From positions 48,040-112,039 of the forward strand of contig NZ_JAQTXM010000010.1 in assembly GCF_028688795.1 (NCBI RefSeq): a stretch of DNA of 64,000 bases, in the 5' to 3' direction. A program made the translations under genes and the position numbers. Under the pieces are notes generated by a model that ran no database searches, was not told the origin of the DNA, and saw nothing but the letters and a program-made list of their open reading frames with translations. Positions 55,094-63,933 of the stretch are shown here, piece after piece. The stretch comes from Rhodoferax sp. GTDB lineage: Bacteria; Pseudomonadota; Gammaproteobacteria; Burkholderiales; Burkholderiaceae_C. Position 1 is the stretch's first letter. Each line of letters begins with the position of its first letter.

Positions 55094-56121
55094 TTATCGC
55101 CTTTGCAGGAGATTTCTGCGTCAAGGAAAGACACATTTGTGTAACCCTTGCGCCCCAGAATGTCAAAAGTCTTCTGGCTCTTGGCACCGGTGGCGCAATT
55201 CACATACACCGGCACATCCTTGGGCACCTGAGCGAAGTCTTTTTCCATCTGTTCGATGGGAAGGTTCACTGCGCCTTGGAAATGCCCACGCGCAAAGTCT
55301 TTGGCTGGTCGCACATCCAAAATAAATTTACCCGAGGCAACCGCATCTTCAAAAACCTTTGGTGCCACTTGACCTGGACCGTAGATGGGTGCCCAAGTGA
55401 TCTTGGTCAGCGCTGGTGCTGCAGCCAAAGCGCCCTTCCAGGCACTGGCCGGAAAATAAGCCAGGCGCCGGAAGTCTTGCTCACGAAGGTCTTCCATCAC
55501 GGCGTTCACGGCCACCATGTCACCGCGCTCCAGGACCACAATCGGCGCATTTCTGGAAAGCAGGGCCAAAGCGTCGTGACCCTTTTTGCCTTTAAGGTCT
55601 TCAAGCGCCAGCTGAACCACCTGATTTGATGCCACCGACACGGTGTCTTTGCCCGGTGCTGTGTCGATCAGCACAAGATTGCCCTTTTTGATGAATGCCT
55701 CGGCGGCCAGCAGGGGCTGTGCTTTCTCGTTCCAACCTGGCACGCCGTTGCGATAGACCCAGACATCGGTGTAACCCATTTGTCTGAACATGACAGCAGA
55801 GTCGATTGACAAAGTGCACTCACGCCCGGCGCAGTAAAAAACCAACTTGCCGCTCTTGGGTATACCCAGTTTGTCGGCGCTTCCCGCTTCGTTTTTGAGC
55901 ATGTCCAGCGGCAGATTGACAGCCCCCGGAATGTGGCCGGAGTTGAATTTTCCGGCGGGGCGGCTGTCTACCAACCAGACGCTTTTGCCAATAGCACCTT
56001 GTTCGTAATAGCTCACCATTTGGTCATTGACTACTTCGTCCGCTTCAACCTTGACATCAGCCGCCAGTGCGCTAAAAACCAATGCGCTGAACAACGCCAG
56101 CGTCAAAAACATGCGTTTCAT
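55075..56121 (-). CDS. Periplasmic multi-domain rhodanese, ExtH-like
   Basis: 348 residues with signal peptide (LTLALFSALVFSALAADVKV). Domain 1 (~30-135) has VDSRPAGKFNSGHIPGAVNL and the active loop YCAGRECTLSIDSAV. A middle domain lacks a catalytic cysteine. The last domain (~255-345) has LDVRPAKDFARGHFQGAVNL and the loop NCATGAKSQKTF. The C-terminal EISCKGDKCSIKE adds two cysteines. Geobacter ext clusters encode a rhodanese (ExtH) beside porin ExtI and small protein ExtJ, the same neighbours as here. Confidence 0.85.
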   Translation of the reverse strand: MKRMFLTLALFSALVFSALAADVKVEADEVVNDQMVSYYEQGAIGKSVWLVDSRPAGKFNSGHIPGAVNLPLDMLKNEAGSADKLGIPKSGKLVFYCAGRECTLSIDSAVMFRQMGYTDVWVYRNGVPGWNEKAQPLLAAEAFIKKGNLVLIDTAPGKDTVSVASNQVVQLALEDLKGKKGHDALALLSRNAPIVVLERGDMVAVNAVMEDLREQDFRRLAYFPASAWKGALAAAPALTKITWAPIYGPGQVAPKVFEDAVASGKFILDVRPAKDFARGHFQGAVNLPIEQMEKDFAQVPKDVPVYVNCATGAKSQKTFDILGRKGYTNVSFLDAEISCKGDKCSIKE

Positions 56122-56170
56122 AACTTCACTCCTTGAACATGAAAACTACGTCTCCGCGTCAACTGACGAC

Positions 56171-56203
56171 GCGCCAGCTGTCGGGAGACTCGACTGCTGG
56201 CGC
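56171..56203 (-). promoter_or_regulatory. Intercistronic hairpin between the small periplasmic gene and rhodanese
   Basis: GCGCCAGC-T-GTCG-GGAGACT-CGAC-T-GCTGGCGC: 12 paired bases with one T/T mismatch, 12 bp after the stop of the small protein gene and with no T-run. Likely an RNA-stability or processing element, giving unequal expression within the operon. Confidence 0.65.
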
Positions 56204-56215
56204 AGCGAAAGCAAC

Positions 56216-56536
56216 TCAGCAGCCAGCGGTTTTCTTGAACGACTTGCTGGTGTTCTTGCCGTCTTTGTCAAAACGGGCGCGGATTTCATCACCCGCCTGG
56301 ATGCGTTTGTCCTTGAACTTGTCCAGGGTCAGGTCGTCGGTGATGGTGATGCTGACCGCCTCGCCGGTCTTGCTGTCCTTGAGCACAGCGATGGCGGATT
56401 TGCCATCGGCAGCCATGGTGATCTTGGTGACCGGGCCAACCATTTTGCCTTCGTCGGCGAAAGCGTTGACGCTGAAGGTGGCGCTGGACAGGCCCAGTAC
56501 AGCCACGGCGATGAGGGTTGAGAGTTTGGATTTCAT
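56216..56536 (-). CDS. Small periplasmic protein, ExtJ-like position
   Basis: 106 residues with a signal peptide (LIAVAVLGLSSATFSVNAFA|D). The mature part is a short beta-rich domain (GPVTKITMAADGKSAIAVLK, AVSITITDDLTLDKFKDKRI) ending KTAGC with a lone C-terminal cysteine. The fold suggests an OB- or PepSY-like small domain; I do not recognise it firmly. Placement between porin and rhodanese matches ExtJ of the Geobacter cluster. Confidence 0.7.
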   Translation of the reverse strand: MKSKLSTLIAVAVLGLSSATFSVNAFADEGKMVGPVTKITMAADGKSAIAVLKDSKTGEAVSITITDDLTLDKFKDKRIQAGDEIRARFDKDGKNTSKSFKKTAGC

Positions 56537-56568
56537 GGTGAGACTCCTGTTGAGAAAATAAAAGTGAA

Positions 56569-58377
56569 TCAGAACTTGACTTCAAAAGTGGCATAGAGGT
56601 TGGTAGCGTTTTCCAGTGGTGTTGTGGTCATCATTTGGCCATTGACATCACCAATCGCCACTGGCGCGCCGACCCAGTTGTTACTGCCGGTGTAATCAAA
56701 CTTGTAGTACTGCACACCTACGCGGAAAAAGGCCTTGCTGAAGTAGGACGAGATCGGTTGACGGTCCAGTTCTTCTATCCAGTAGGCTTCATAAACATTG
56801 CCGCGTGTGCCGACCTTGGCGGTCCACATATCGTCGGCAGCCGGGGCAAAAGTGATCCAGTTTTTCGAACCATGATTCCATTCAAAGCCAAACTTGGACT
56901 TAGATGGCAGGTCGTAACGCATGCCTAGGGCAAAGGCCGTGCCGGTCTTGCTGGTGGGGGCTTCTGGGTTAAAGAAGGCACCACTCATCAGGCCTTGAAA
57001 GCCAAATTGGGCAGACACATTGTTGTTGGGATGGGTAATGCTCATGCCCACATCACCAAAGATTTGCAGCGTACCTGGCCCCACATTCTTGTGTGTGCTC
57101 ATGAAGCCCACGCCTAGCCAGTCGATGTCACCCAAATTGGTTTTTTCCACTGTGTTGCCAAAGTAAGTGGCGTTCATGGTCGGCGCATCAAAGATGTTCA
57201 TGCCACGGTTCCATTGCAACCAGACGCGCAGCGGGTCGGTATCGATTGGAACCAGGGAGATACCGACCATATCGGTGTCTTTCAGGGAGTTACCGCTTGA
57301 ATTGGTGAACCCGGCCTCCAGGCCACGGCCGTAGCAGAATTTGGCATACGCGCCGGGTAGCGAATCAATTTCGGGCGCATAGCCCAGCGTCACTCCGTCA
57401 AAGGCGTAATCGACCAGCAACGATGGCGTGCCGCCGTTACCGGGGCGCTCGGCACCGTTGTTGCGCAGATTGCTGGGGGCTCCGCCAGTTGAAGGCCGCC
57501 GCCCAATCGATAACCACATCTCTTTGTCAGCAATGTTGCTCCAGGTGGCATAGACCCGGTCGACGTTAAGGTAGCTGTTAGAAGGCACATGGCCAAGCGT
57601 GCCGTCAAACACGCCGACCCGGTCTGCAAAAAACGGTGCGCTGCCAGCATTGGTCACAGCACTGTCATTTTGCGAGCCAAACACCTTGTACATGTTCAGC
57701 CGGGCCGAGACGCTGACATCCTGCGTGGCCTTGGCATTCAAATCTAGCTCAAAGCGGTTGCTGTAAAGGCTGGTGTTTTTGGGCTTATACGCGGGCACGG
57801 TCTTGGCAAAAGCACCCATGGCACCGGCCATGGCTGCATTGGCACCAAGGAATGCATTTGCCTGCTCATATGTGCCAACCCCATTCATGCCTTGAGCGAA
57901 CCCCATTAACCCAGTGAGTGCCTGAGCCGATGTCCACCCAGGATTCAGACTGGACGCTGCAGCCGGGTTGGCAAAAAACTCCCCCTGCAAGGTGTTTTGC
58001 GCATTGGCAAAAGTTGCATTCACATCAGTAAATGTTTTTGTCTGCCCTTCTAGGTAGTCATAGCGGAAGCGGTAGTCGCCTCCCACGGTGAGCCAACTGC
58101 CCAGTGATTTCTTTTGCAACAGGGCCATCTGACCCTTCAGGTCTTCCAGCGCAGCAGCGTCGGGGTTGGCGGCCGCCGCGCTCACCGCTTTGACTTGCTC
58201 GGCGGTTTGGGCTGACTTGGCTTCATTGGCTTTGACCTGTGCCTTTAGTGCCTCCAGCTCGCGTGACATCGCCTCAATGCGATTCATCAAATCAGCCTCG
58301 GTGGCAATGGCAGCCGCTGGCATCAGCATGCCTGCGATCACGGCGACCAGCAGTTTTTGTTTAAACCTCTTATCCAT
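56569..58377 (-). CDS. DUF3373-like outer-membrane porin, ExtI-like
   Basis: 602 residues. Signal peptide (LLVAVIAGMLMPAAAIA|TE), then a coiled coil (LMNRIEAMSRELEALKAQVK, ANEAKSAQTAEQVKAVSA), then a beta barrel starting WLTVGGDYRFRYDYLEGQTK and ending with the outer-membrane signal NATNLYATFEVKF. DUF3373 porins include ExtI of Geobacter, reported to affect selenite/tellurite reduction. It may let oxyanions in or shield a cytochrome conduit. It lies 36 bp after the cytochrome b gene. Confidence 0.85.
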   Translation of the reverse strand: MDKRFKQKLLVAVIAGMLMPAAAIATEADLMNRIEAMSRELEALKAQVKANEAKSAQTAEQVKAVSAAAANPDAAALEDLKGQMALLQKKSLGSWLTVGGDYRFRYDYLEGQTKTFTDVNATFANAQNTLQGEFFANPAAASSLNPGWTSAQALTGLMGFAQGMNGVGTYEQANAFLGANAAMAGAMGAFAKTVPAYKPKNTSLYSNRFELDLNAKATQDVSVSARLNMYKVFGSQNDSAVTNAGSAPFFADRVGVFDGTLGHVPSNSYLNVDRVYATWSNIADKEMWLSIGRRPSTGGAPSNLRNNGAERPGNGGTPSLLVDYAFDGVTLGYAPEIDSLPGAYAKFCYGRGLEAGFTNSSGNSLKDTDMVGISLVPIDTDPLRVWLQWNRGMNIFDAPTMNATYFGNTVEKTNLGDIDWLGVGFMSTHKNVGPGTLQIFGDVGMSITHPNNNVSAQFGFQGLMSGAFFNPEAPTSKTGTAFALGMRYDLPSKSKFGFEWNHGSKNWITFAPAADDMWTAKVGTRGNVYEAYWIEELDRQPISSYFSKAFFRVGVQYYKFDYTGSNNWVGAPVAIGDVNGQMMTTTPLENATNLYATFEVKF

Positions 58378-58413
58378 CTCTTACTCCTAAAACGTCGAAA
58401 AATTGTTTGGCAC

Positions 58414-59034
58414 TCAGGTGCGCTTGGCTGCTGGGGTTTCATCTTCGATGTCTTCCCAGCCGGTGATCATTGATTTGACGTGCGCCGTCACCGTGTGGCC
58501 GGTCGTGGCCAGGTACAGGTGCGAGATCAAAAACGCCAGCATCAAAAAGGCGCCTATGGTGTGGGCTGTCGCAACCCACTTTAGGCTGAGCCCGGTCAAG
58601 CCCCAGGCTGCCCAATCGGCGTAAAACAGGTAGAGCCAGCCAGAGAGCCAGATCAAGGGGCTCAACAGGGTGAGCACGCCCAGATAGGTGAGCAACTGCA
58701 GCGGGTTGTGCTTGCGGCTTGACGTCGGTTTGAACGGGTGCGGCTCACCTTTGAAAATGCCAGACGAATAAAAGTTGGCCACAGCCACGATTTTTTGTGT
58801 GGTGGGAATGTATTGCCGCCATTCGCCAGTAGTCAGGTGCCAGAAGATGGCAAATACCCACAGGCCCACCAAGGTCCAGGCGGCGATGGTGTGGAGGTTG
58901 ACAGCTTTCTCGAACCCGAACACGGTGTAGGTGCCGTGCACCTCAAAGCCAGTGAGCAGCATAAAAATAATCAGCGCAGCCTGACTCCAGTGCCAAAAGC
59001 GCTCGAAACCCTTGAATAAATAGATGCGTGCCAT
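58414..59034 (-). CDS. Di-haem cytochrome b (b561/Ni-Fe-hydrogenase cytochrome b fold)
   Basis: 206 residues, four helices with the haem histidines in FERFWHWSQAALIIFMLLTG, FEKAVNLHTIAAWTLVGLWV, ATAHTIGAFLMLAFLISHLY and near FAIFWHLTTGEW. It should take electrons from quinol on the membrane and pass them to the octaheme cytochrome encoded just upstream (13-bp gap). This is the same role as b-type cytochrome ExtP or PhsC-type subunits. Confidence 0.88.
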   Translation of the reverse strand: MARIYLFKGFERFWHWSQAALIIFMLLTGFEVHGTYTVFGFEKAVNLHTIAAWTLVGLWVFAIFWHLTTGEWRQYIPTTQKIVAVANFYSSGIFKGEPHPFKPTSSRKHNPLQLLTYLGVLTLLSPLIWLSGWLYLFYADWAAWGLTGLSLKWVATAHTIGAFLMLAFLISHLYLATTGHTVTAHVKSMITGWEDIEDETPAAKRT

Positions 59035-59047
59035 GATGATGTGCTCC

Positions 59048-60652
59048 TTATTTGTGGTTGCGCTTGCCGGCGACGATGCGAATCAGGCCGTGGCCCAGCA
59101 CACCCAACAACACAAGCAAGATGACTGTCCATCCAACCTTGTCGAGCCCGGCCATGTGGTCACGGTTGCGTCCTGGCATGTACACACCATCAATTTTTTC
59201 CAGCCGACCAGCGTTGGCGTGGCAATCTGTGCACCCCAGCGCCTTTTCTTTGGGCGCCACCATGTGGGTGATGAGCCAGGCGCTTTCGGTCTCGATGAAA
59301 TCGAGCTTGCCTGAGAACGGCAGTTTGGCAGTCGTCATCCCGGCAGCCACCGCCTTGTCCCAGTTGAAGTTTTTCCAGAACGCGGTGTCGTCGTTGCCTG
59401 CCAGATGGGTGATGACGAGTTGTTTGTTCACCGAGTCATAAATCTGCTTGCCACGGAACATTTTGACGGGCCAGATCATCGATTTGCCGTCGGTGGCACT
59501 GCCTTCAAAGCGGTTGATCTGAACCGGTTTTTCGCCTTTTTCAATCTTGTCGGTCTGCAGTGTGTAGTTAACGGTTCCGTTGAACCAGACGTATTCGGGC
59601 ACCACGTTTTCTTGCCAGACGAAGTCACCCTTGATGGTCATGTAAGTGTCGTAACCGTCTTCGTCTTTGACGGTCATGGGTTTGCCGTCCTTATCCAACT
59701 TGCCAGCGGTGGACCAGTCCCACGACATCTTTGTGGGCTGGCCGCCACGGGCAAACGCCGGAATGTGGCAAGTCTGGCAAGCAATCTTGGCAGTGTGCTC
59801 ATTGAGCCTGGCCACTGGGTGCGGGGTCTGCCCGTGACACGCCTGACAAGTGGCAGGGTTGGTCGTTTCCACCTTGCCGCGCAGATGGGCTGGAGCTTTG
59901 TCTAAAGCGGTAGGGGAATAGCGGCTGCCGGGTACCTGGTGGCCCTCTGTCTTGTGACATGTCGCGCAGGTGAAGTTGTTGCCTTTGGTGTCCATATGCA
60001 CATCAAGTGCCTTGTCTGGGGCATCCAGCGAGGAGTCTAGGTCACCATGTTTGACCCCGTCACCACCGCCACCGTTAAAGTGACAAGCGCCGCAGGTGGT
60101 GCGCTGGGTTGGGCCGACCTTTTGGGCTATTTCTTTCAAGTTGATGCCACGAATGATCTTGCCCGAACCCGCAGGAAACTCGGTGTCTTTGACGACCGGG
60201 TTACCGGCAAAGCCTGAAGGTTTTTTGTACTTGCCGGTGTGATCATGACAAGCCAGGCAATCTACGTTTTCTTGGGACTTGAAATCAAACGTGTCATCTT
60301 TCCAGCCATAGCCAATGTGGCAACTGTTGCAAGCGGCCTCATTTGATTTGACCGAAGTGCAAAAGTTATTGACGATGTGTTTTTTACCCAGCACCTGCTT
60401 GGTGTTGGGGTTTACAAACTCCCATTTCCAGTGCTGCGTCTGGTGGATTTGTTTGGAGGCCTCGGTGTGGCAGCTCAAACAAGCCTTGGTCACTTCTGGG
60501 CCAGAGGCAAAGTCCTGGTCCAAAACCTTGAACTTGCTGTGATCAGCGGTGGTTTTGAGCAAATTGGCAACAGGGTCTGCGGTTGCAGCATGAGCCGTCG
60601 ACAGCAGCAATCCAACTGCAAATACGGCCGTCATCAGATATCGCATACGCAT
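59048..60652 (-). CDS. Octaheme c-type cytochrome, tetrathionate-reductase (Otr) family
   Basis: 534 residues. Signal peptide (LMTAVFAVGLLLSTAHA|ATA) and eight CxxCH motifs in order: CLSCH, CNSCH, CLACH, CGACH, CATCH, CQACH, CQTCH, CTDCH. After the last haem a C-terminal helix (GWTVILLVLLGVLGHGLIRI) anchors it to the inner membrane, so it faces the periplasm. Otr proteins reduce tetrathionate, nitrite or hydroxylamine in vitro; the physiological acceptor of this branch is not known. First gene of the six-gene operon. Confidence 0.92.
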   Translation of the reverse strand: MRMRYLMTAVFAVGLLLSTAHAATADPVANLLKTTADHSKFKVLDQDFASGPEVTKACLSCHTEASKQIHQTQHWKWEFVNPNTKQVLGKKHIVNNFCTSVKSNEAACNSCHIGYGWKDDTFDFKSQENVDCLACHDHTGKYKKPSGFAGNPVVKDTEFPAGSGKIIRGINLKEIAQKVGPTQRTTCGACHFNGGGGDGVKHGDLDSSLDAPDKALDVHMDTKGNNFTCATCHKTEGHQVPGSRYSPTALDKAPAHLRGKVETTNPATCQACHGQTPHPVARLNEHTAKIACQTCHIPAFARGGQPTKMSWDWSTAGKLDKDGKPMTVKDEDGYDTYMTIKGDFVWQENVVPEYVWFNGTVNYTLQTDKIEKGEKPVQINRFEGSATDGKSMIWPVKMFRGKQIYDSVNKQLVITHLAGNDDTAFWKNFNWDKAVAAGMTTAKLPFSGKLDFIETESAWLITHMVAPKEKALGCTDCHANAGRLEKIDGVYMPGRNRDHMAGLDKVGWTVILLVLLGVLGHGLIRIVAGKRNHK

Positions 60653-60763
60653 TAAAACGCTCCTAGGTTGCCCTTGTTAAAGTTGCATCGCAACAACGAC
60701 GTCACGACAACATTTGGGTATCGCTGTTTGTGTTGATGCTAATTTGATGTCTCGAATGATTCA

Positions 60764-60777
60764 CTGATCTATATCAA
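60764..60777. promoter_or_regulatory. FNR-like box CTGATCTATATCAA
   Basis: One mismatch to TTGAT-N4-ATCAA. It lies 112 bp upstream of the octaheme gene, at a distance that allows a -41.5 activating site with a ~75-nt leader. It would make the operon responsive to oxygen limitation. Confidence 0.45.
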
Positions 60778-60858
60778 TAAATTCGCATGTTCAGATGTGC
60801 AAATTGACTTAAGAAATGGCAACACATAACGGCAAAGAGGAACGGCGGCATAATGAAT

Positions 60859-60874
60859 GTAATTATTCAATTAC
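60859..60874. promoter_or_regulatory. Palindrome GTAATT-ATTC-AATTAC, candidate TetR operator
   Basis: Perfect 6-bp arms, 11 bp before the TetR start codon; the flanks TGAAT / TTCA extend the symmetry with one extra base. Position suggests autorepression. Confidence 0.5.
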
Positions 60875-60884
60875 TTCAATAAAT

Positions 60885-61550
60885 ATGGAAGTCTTAGACA
60901 CTCCCGTCAAACAGCGCACTGAGGTGCGCCAAGCCAGTCTGGTTGAAGCCGCGCTGCTACTGGCCGCACAGCGCAGCCCGGCGAGCATCACCACCGGTGA
61001 TCTGGCACGCGCAGTGGGCATCACACAAGGGGCTGTGTTCCGGCACTTTGCCAGCAAAGAGGCGATCTGGCTGGCTGTGCTTGACTGGGTGACCGAGACG
61101 CTGCTGACGCAACTGCAAGCCGCTGCTGACGCAGCCAACCTGGCAAGCGATGGCCACTCAAAAGGACAGAAGCCACTTGCCCCCCTGCACGCGGTCTTTT
61201 TGGCCCACGTCGACTTCGTGGTGGCGCACCCGGGCGTGCCGCGGGTGATGTTTCAGGAGCTGCAAAGCCCTGGCGACACCGCCCTGAAGTCCAGCGTGCG
61301 CGGCCTGATGCAGCGTTACCGCCAGTTGCTCATGCAGCTCCTGACGCAAGCCCAGGACGACCAAACCATTGCATCGGACACCGACCTGCCCTCTGCTGCC
61401 GTGTTGTTCATTGGATCAGTGCAAGGGCTGGTGATGCAAGCCTTGATGTCTGGCAACGTGTCCGCCATGACCAAGCAGGCGCCAGGTGTGTTTGCCATTT
61501 ATCAGCGCGGCCTGCAAGCTGCCCCCAACGATTCACAAGGAACCCCATGA
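60885..61550 (+). CDS. TetR/AcrR-family repressor
   Basis: 221 residues from MEVLDTPVKQRTEVRQASLV. HTH: ITTGDLARAVGITQGAVFRH followed by FASKEAIWLAVLDWV. The ligand domain ends around YQRGLQAAP. It overlaps the adaptor gene by 4 bp (ATGA), so it is co-expressed with the exporter it probably controls. A longer frame starts 23 codons earlier but lacks TetR features and would cover the palindrome. Confidence 0.92.
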   Translation: MEVLDTPVKQRTEVRQASLVEAALLLAAQRSPASITTGDLARAVGITQGAVFRHFASKEAIWLAVLDWVTETLLTQLQAAADAANLASDGHSKGQKPLAPLHAVFLAHVDFVVAHPGVPRVMFQELQSPGDTALKSSVRGLMQRYRQLLMQLLTQAQDDQTIASDTDLPSAAVLFIGSVQGLVMQALMSGNVSAMTKQAPGVFAIYQRGLQAAPNDSQGTP

Positions 61551-62743
61551 ACTCACAAGCCCTCCTCAAACGCCGACTCATCATGGGTGCGGTTGCCCTG
61601 GCCCTGATCGGCGGCATGGCCTATGTATCGCTTCGCACCGGACCGCTGGCACCCATCAAGGTCACCGTGGCTCAGCCCACCGAGGGCACGTTGAGCCCGG
61701 CCATTTTTGGCATCGGGACGGTTGAGGCCCGACGCAGCTGGATGGTGGGCCCCACCGTGGCTGGCCGGGTGTTGAGCGTGAGGGTGGATGTGGGCGACAG
61801 CGTTAAAGCCGGCCAACTGTTGGCCGAAATGGACCCGGTGGACTTGAGCCAGCGCCTGGCCGCACTGGATGCGTCACTGGCACGCGCTGGCAGTGTGCAG
61901 GCAGCTGCACAGGCGCAGCTGCTTGACGCCAGCGCACGGCGCAAGTTGGCCACCATCAACACCCAGCGCAATCAAGATTTGGCGCGGCAAAACTTCATCA
62001 GCTCTGGCGCGCTGGATGCCAAACTACAGGAACAAGCCTCGGCAGAGGCCGCCGTGCAAGCCGCGCAAGCCAATCTGGTGGGTTCTGGCCAAGACGCAGC
62101 GCGGTTGAAAGCTGAACGCGCCGCCCTGGCACAACAACGCGACAACGTGCGCCTGTTTGCCCCAGCTGACGCCATCGTCACCACGCGCGATGCCGAAGCC
62201 GGCAGCACCGTGGTGGCGGGCCAACCGGTGCTGCGTCTGATGGACCCAGGTAGCTTATGGGTCAAGATGCGGGTGGACCAGGGCCGCTCTGCCGGACTGG
62301 CCAGCGGCATCAAGGCCCACATCGTATTGCGCTCAAACCCACAAACCCCGTTGGGTGGCCAGGTGGCGCGCATTGAGTTGCTGGCCGACAGCGTGACCGA
62401 GGAGCGCATCGCGCAAGTCGCATTTGATGCGCCGCCCAACGGCCTGTCGGTGGGTGAAATGGCTGAAGTGACGCTGCAACTGCCCGCCACAGCGCCAGCG
62501 CTGTTGCTGCCCAACGCCGCCCTCCAGCGTCAAAACGGCCAAAGCGGGGTCTGGCGCATCCAAGATGGCAAGCCTGAATTTGCCCCCGTGCAACTCGGCA
62601 CGCAAAGCCTGGACGGCCAGGTGCAGGTGCTCAAAGGCCTGGATAAAAATGACCGGGTGGTGATCTATAGCCAAAAAGCCCTGAGCAACGGTGCCCGCAT
62701 CTCGGTGGTGGACGCACTGGTGAAGCCAGAGGCGACCCAATGA
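61547..62743 (+). CDS. HlyD/DevB-type periplasmic adaptor of an ABC exporter
   Basis: 398 residues. One N-terminal helix (MGAVALALIGGMAYVSL), then the lipoyl half-motif GTVEARRSWMVGPTVAGRVL, a coiled-coil hairpin (~95-190, Ala/Gln/Leu-rich), the second lipoyl half (DAIVTTRDAEAGSTVVAGQP) and a beta-barrel end. It links an inner-membrane exporter to an outer-membrane channel. It overlaps the permease gene by 4 bp. Confidence 0.9.
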   Translation: MNSQALLKRRLIMGAVALALIGGMAYVSLRTGPLAPIKVTVAQPTEGTLSPAIFGIGTVEARRSWMVGPTVAGRVLSVRVDVGDSVKAGQLLAEMDPVDLSQRLAALDASLARAGSVQAAAQAQLLDASARRKLATINTQRNQDLARQNFISSGALDAKLQEQASAEAAVQAAQANLVGSGQDAARLKAERAALAQQRDNVRLFAPADAIVTTRDAEAGSTVVAGQPVLRLMDPGSLWVKMRVDQGRSAGLASGIKAHIVLRSNPQTPLGGQVARIELLADSVTEERIAQVAFDAPPNGLSVGEMAEVTLQLPATAPALLLPNAALQRQNGQSGVWRIQDGKPEFAPVQLGTQSLDGQVQVLKGLDKNDRVVIYSQKALSNGARISVVDALVKPEATQ

Positions 62744-63933
62744 TCAGCCTGGCCGGACGCGACATTCTGCACGGCTGGGGCAAGTTCGCCCTGACCGGCC
62801 TGGGGCTCGGGCTGCTGATTGGTGTGACGCTCTCTATGGCTGGCATCTACCGCGGCATGGTGGACGACGCGCAGGCGCTCATCTCAAACAGCCAAGCTGA
62901 TCTGTGGGTGGTACAAAAAGACACCCAAGGCCCGTATGCCGAGGCCTCCAGCATCAAGGACGATGTGGTGCGCAGTGTGCGCGGCATGCCCGGCGTGGCG
63001 CAAGCTGCCAACGTGACTTACCTCACCATGCAGGTGCAGCGCCCCAGCGGCGATGAGGCGCGGACCATGGTGGTCGGCGTCGAGCCCGGCCAGCCCGGCG
63101 CACCCGGCTACCTGGTGGCAGGCCGCCAACTCACCCGCGACCACTATGAGGCGGTGGCCGATATCAAAACCGGCTTGAAACTGGGCGATGCGGTGCGTGT
63201 GCGCCGCCACAGCTACCAGGTGGTGGGGCTGACGCAACGGATGGTGTCATCCGGCGGTGACCCCATGCTTTTCGTGCCTTTGAAAGACGCGCAAGAAGCG
63301 CAGTTTTTGAAAGACAACGACACCATTCAGAATGAGCGCACCCGCACGGCTGCCAACCCGGCCTTCAACCGCCCCGGCGTGCCGGGCTTGCTGGATGCCG
63401 TGCAAAACCTGCAGACCAGCAGCCACAACGTCAACGCCGTGCTGGTGCAGTTGCAGCCTGGCTGGCAAGCCGATGAAGTGGCCGAGTCATTGACACGCTG
63501 GAAACATGTGCAGGTGTTCACCCGCGCCGGCATGGAAGAGATACTGGTGGCCAAACTGATTGCCACCTCGGCCAAGCAAATTGGCATGTTTCTGGGCATT
63601 TTATCGGTGGTGAGCGCGGCCATTGTGGCCTTCATCATCTACACCATGACCTTGGGGAAACTGCGCGAAATTGCGGTGCTCAAGCTCATTGGCACGCGCA
63701 ACACCACCATTGCCGGAATGATCCTGCAGCAAGCCTTGGGACTGGGGCTGATTGGCTTCATTGTGGGAAAAATCGTGGCCACCGCCTGGGCACCCATCTT
63801 TCCCAAATACGTGCTGCTGATGCCACGTGACGCCGTCATTGGGCTGGTTGCCACGCTGGTGATTTGCGCCCTGGCCAGCACACTGGCGATTCGCGTGGCG
63901 CTCAAGGTGGACCCCGCAGAAGCGATTGGATGA
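62740..63933 (+). CDS. FtsX/MacB-like ABC exporter permease (DevC type)
   Basis: 397 residues. One N-terminal helix (FALTGLGLGLLIGVTLSMAG), a large periplasmic MacB-like domain (~40-260), then three C-terminal helices around MFLGILSVVSAAIVAFIIYT, LGLGLIGFIVGKIVATAWAP and AVIGLVATLVICALASTLAI. The four-helix layout is that of FtsX/DevC permeases. It works with the adaptor before it and the ATPase after it. Cargo unknown. Confidence 0.9.
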   Translation: MISLAGRDILHGWGKFALTGLGLGLLIGVTLSMAGIYRGMVDDAQALISNSQADLWVVQKDTQGPYAEASSIKDDVVRSVRGMPGVAQAANVTYLTMQVQRPSGDEARTMVVGVEPGQPGAPGYLVAGRQLTRDHYEAVADIKTGLKLGDAVRVRRHSYQVVGLTQRMVSSGGDPMLFVPLKDAQEAQFLKDNDTIQNERTRTAANPAFNRPGVPGLLDAVQNLQTSSHNVNAVLVQLQPGWQADEVAESLTRWKHVQVFTRAGMEEILVAKLIATSAKQIGMFLGILSVVSAAIVAFIIYTMTLGKLREIAVLKLIGTRNTTIAGMILQQALGLGLIGFIVGKIVATAWAPIFPKYVLLMPRDAVIGLVATLVICALASTLAIRVALKVDPAEAIG

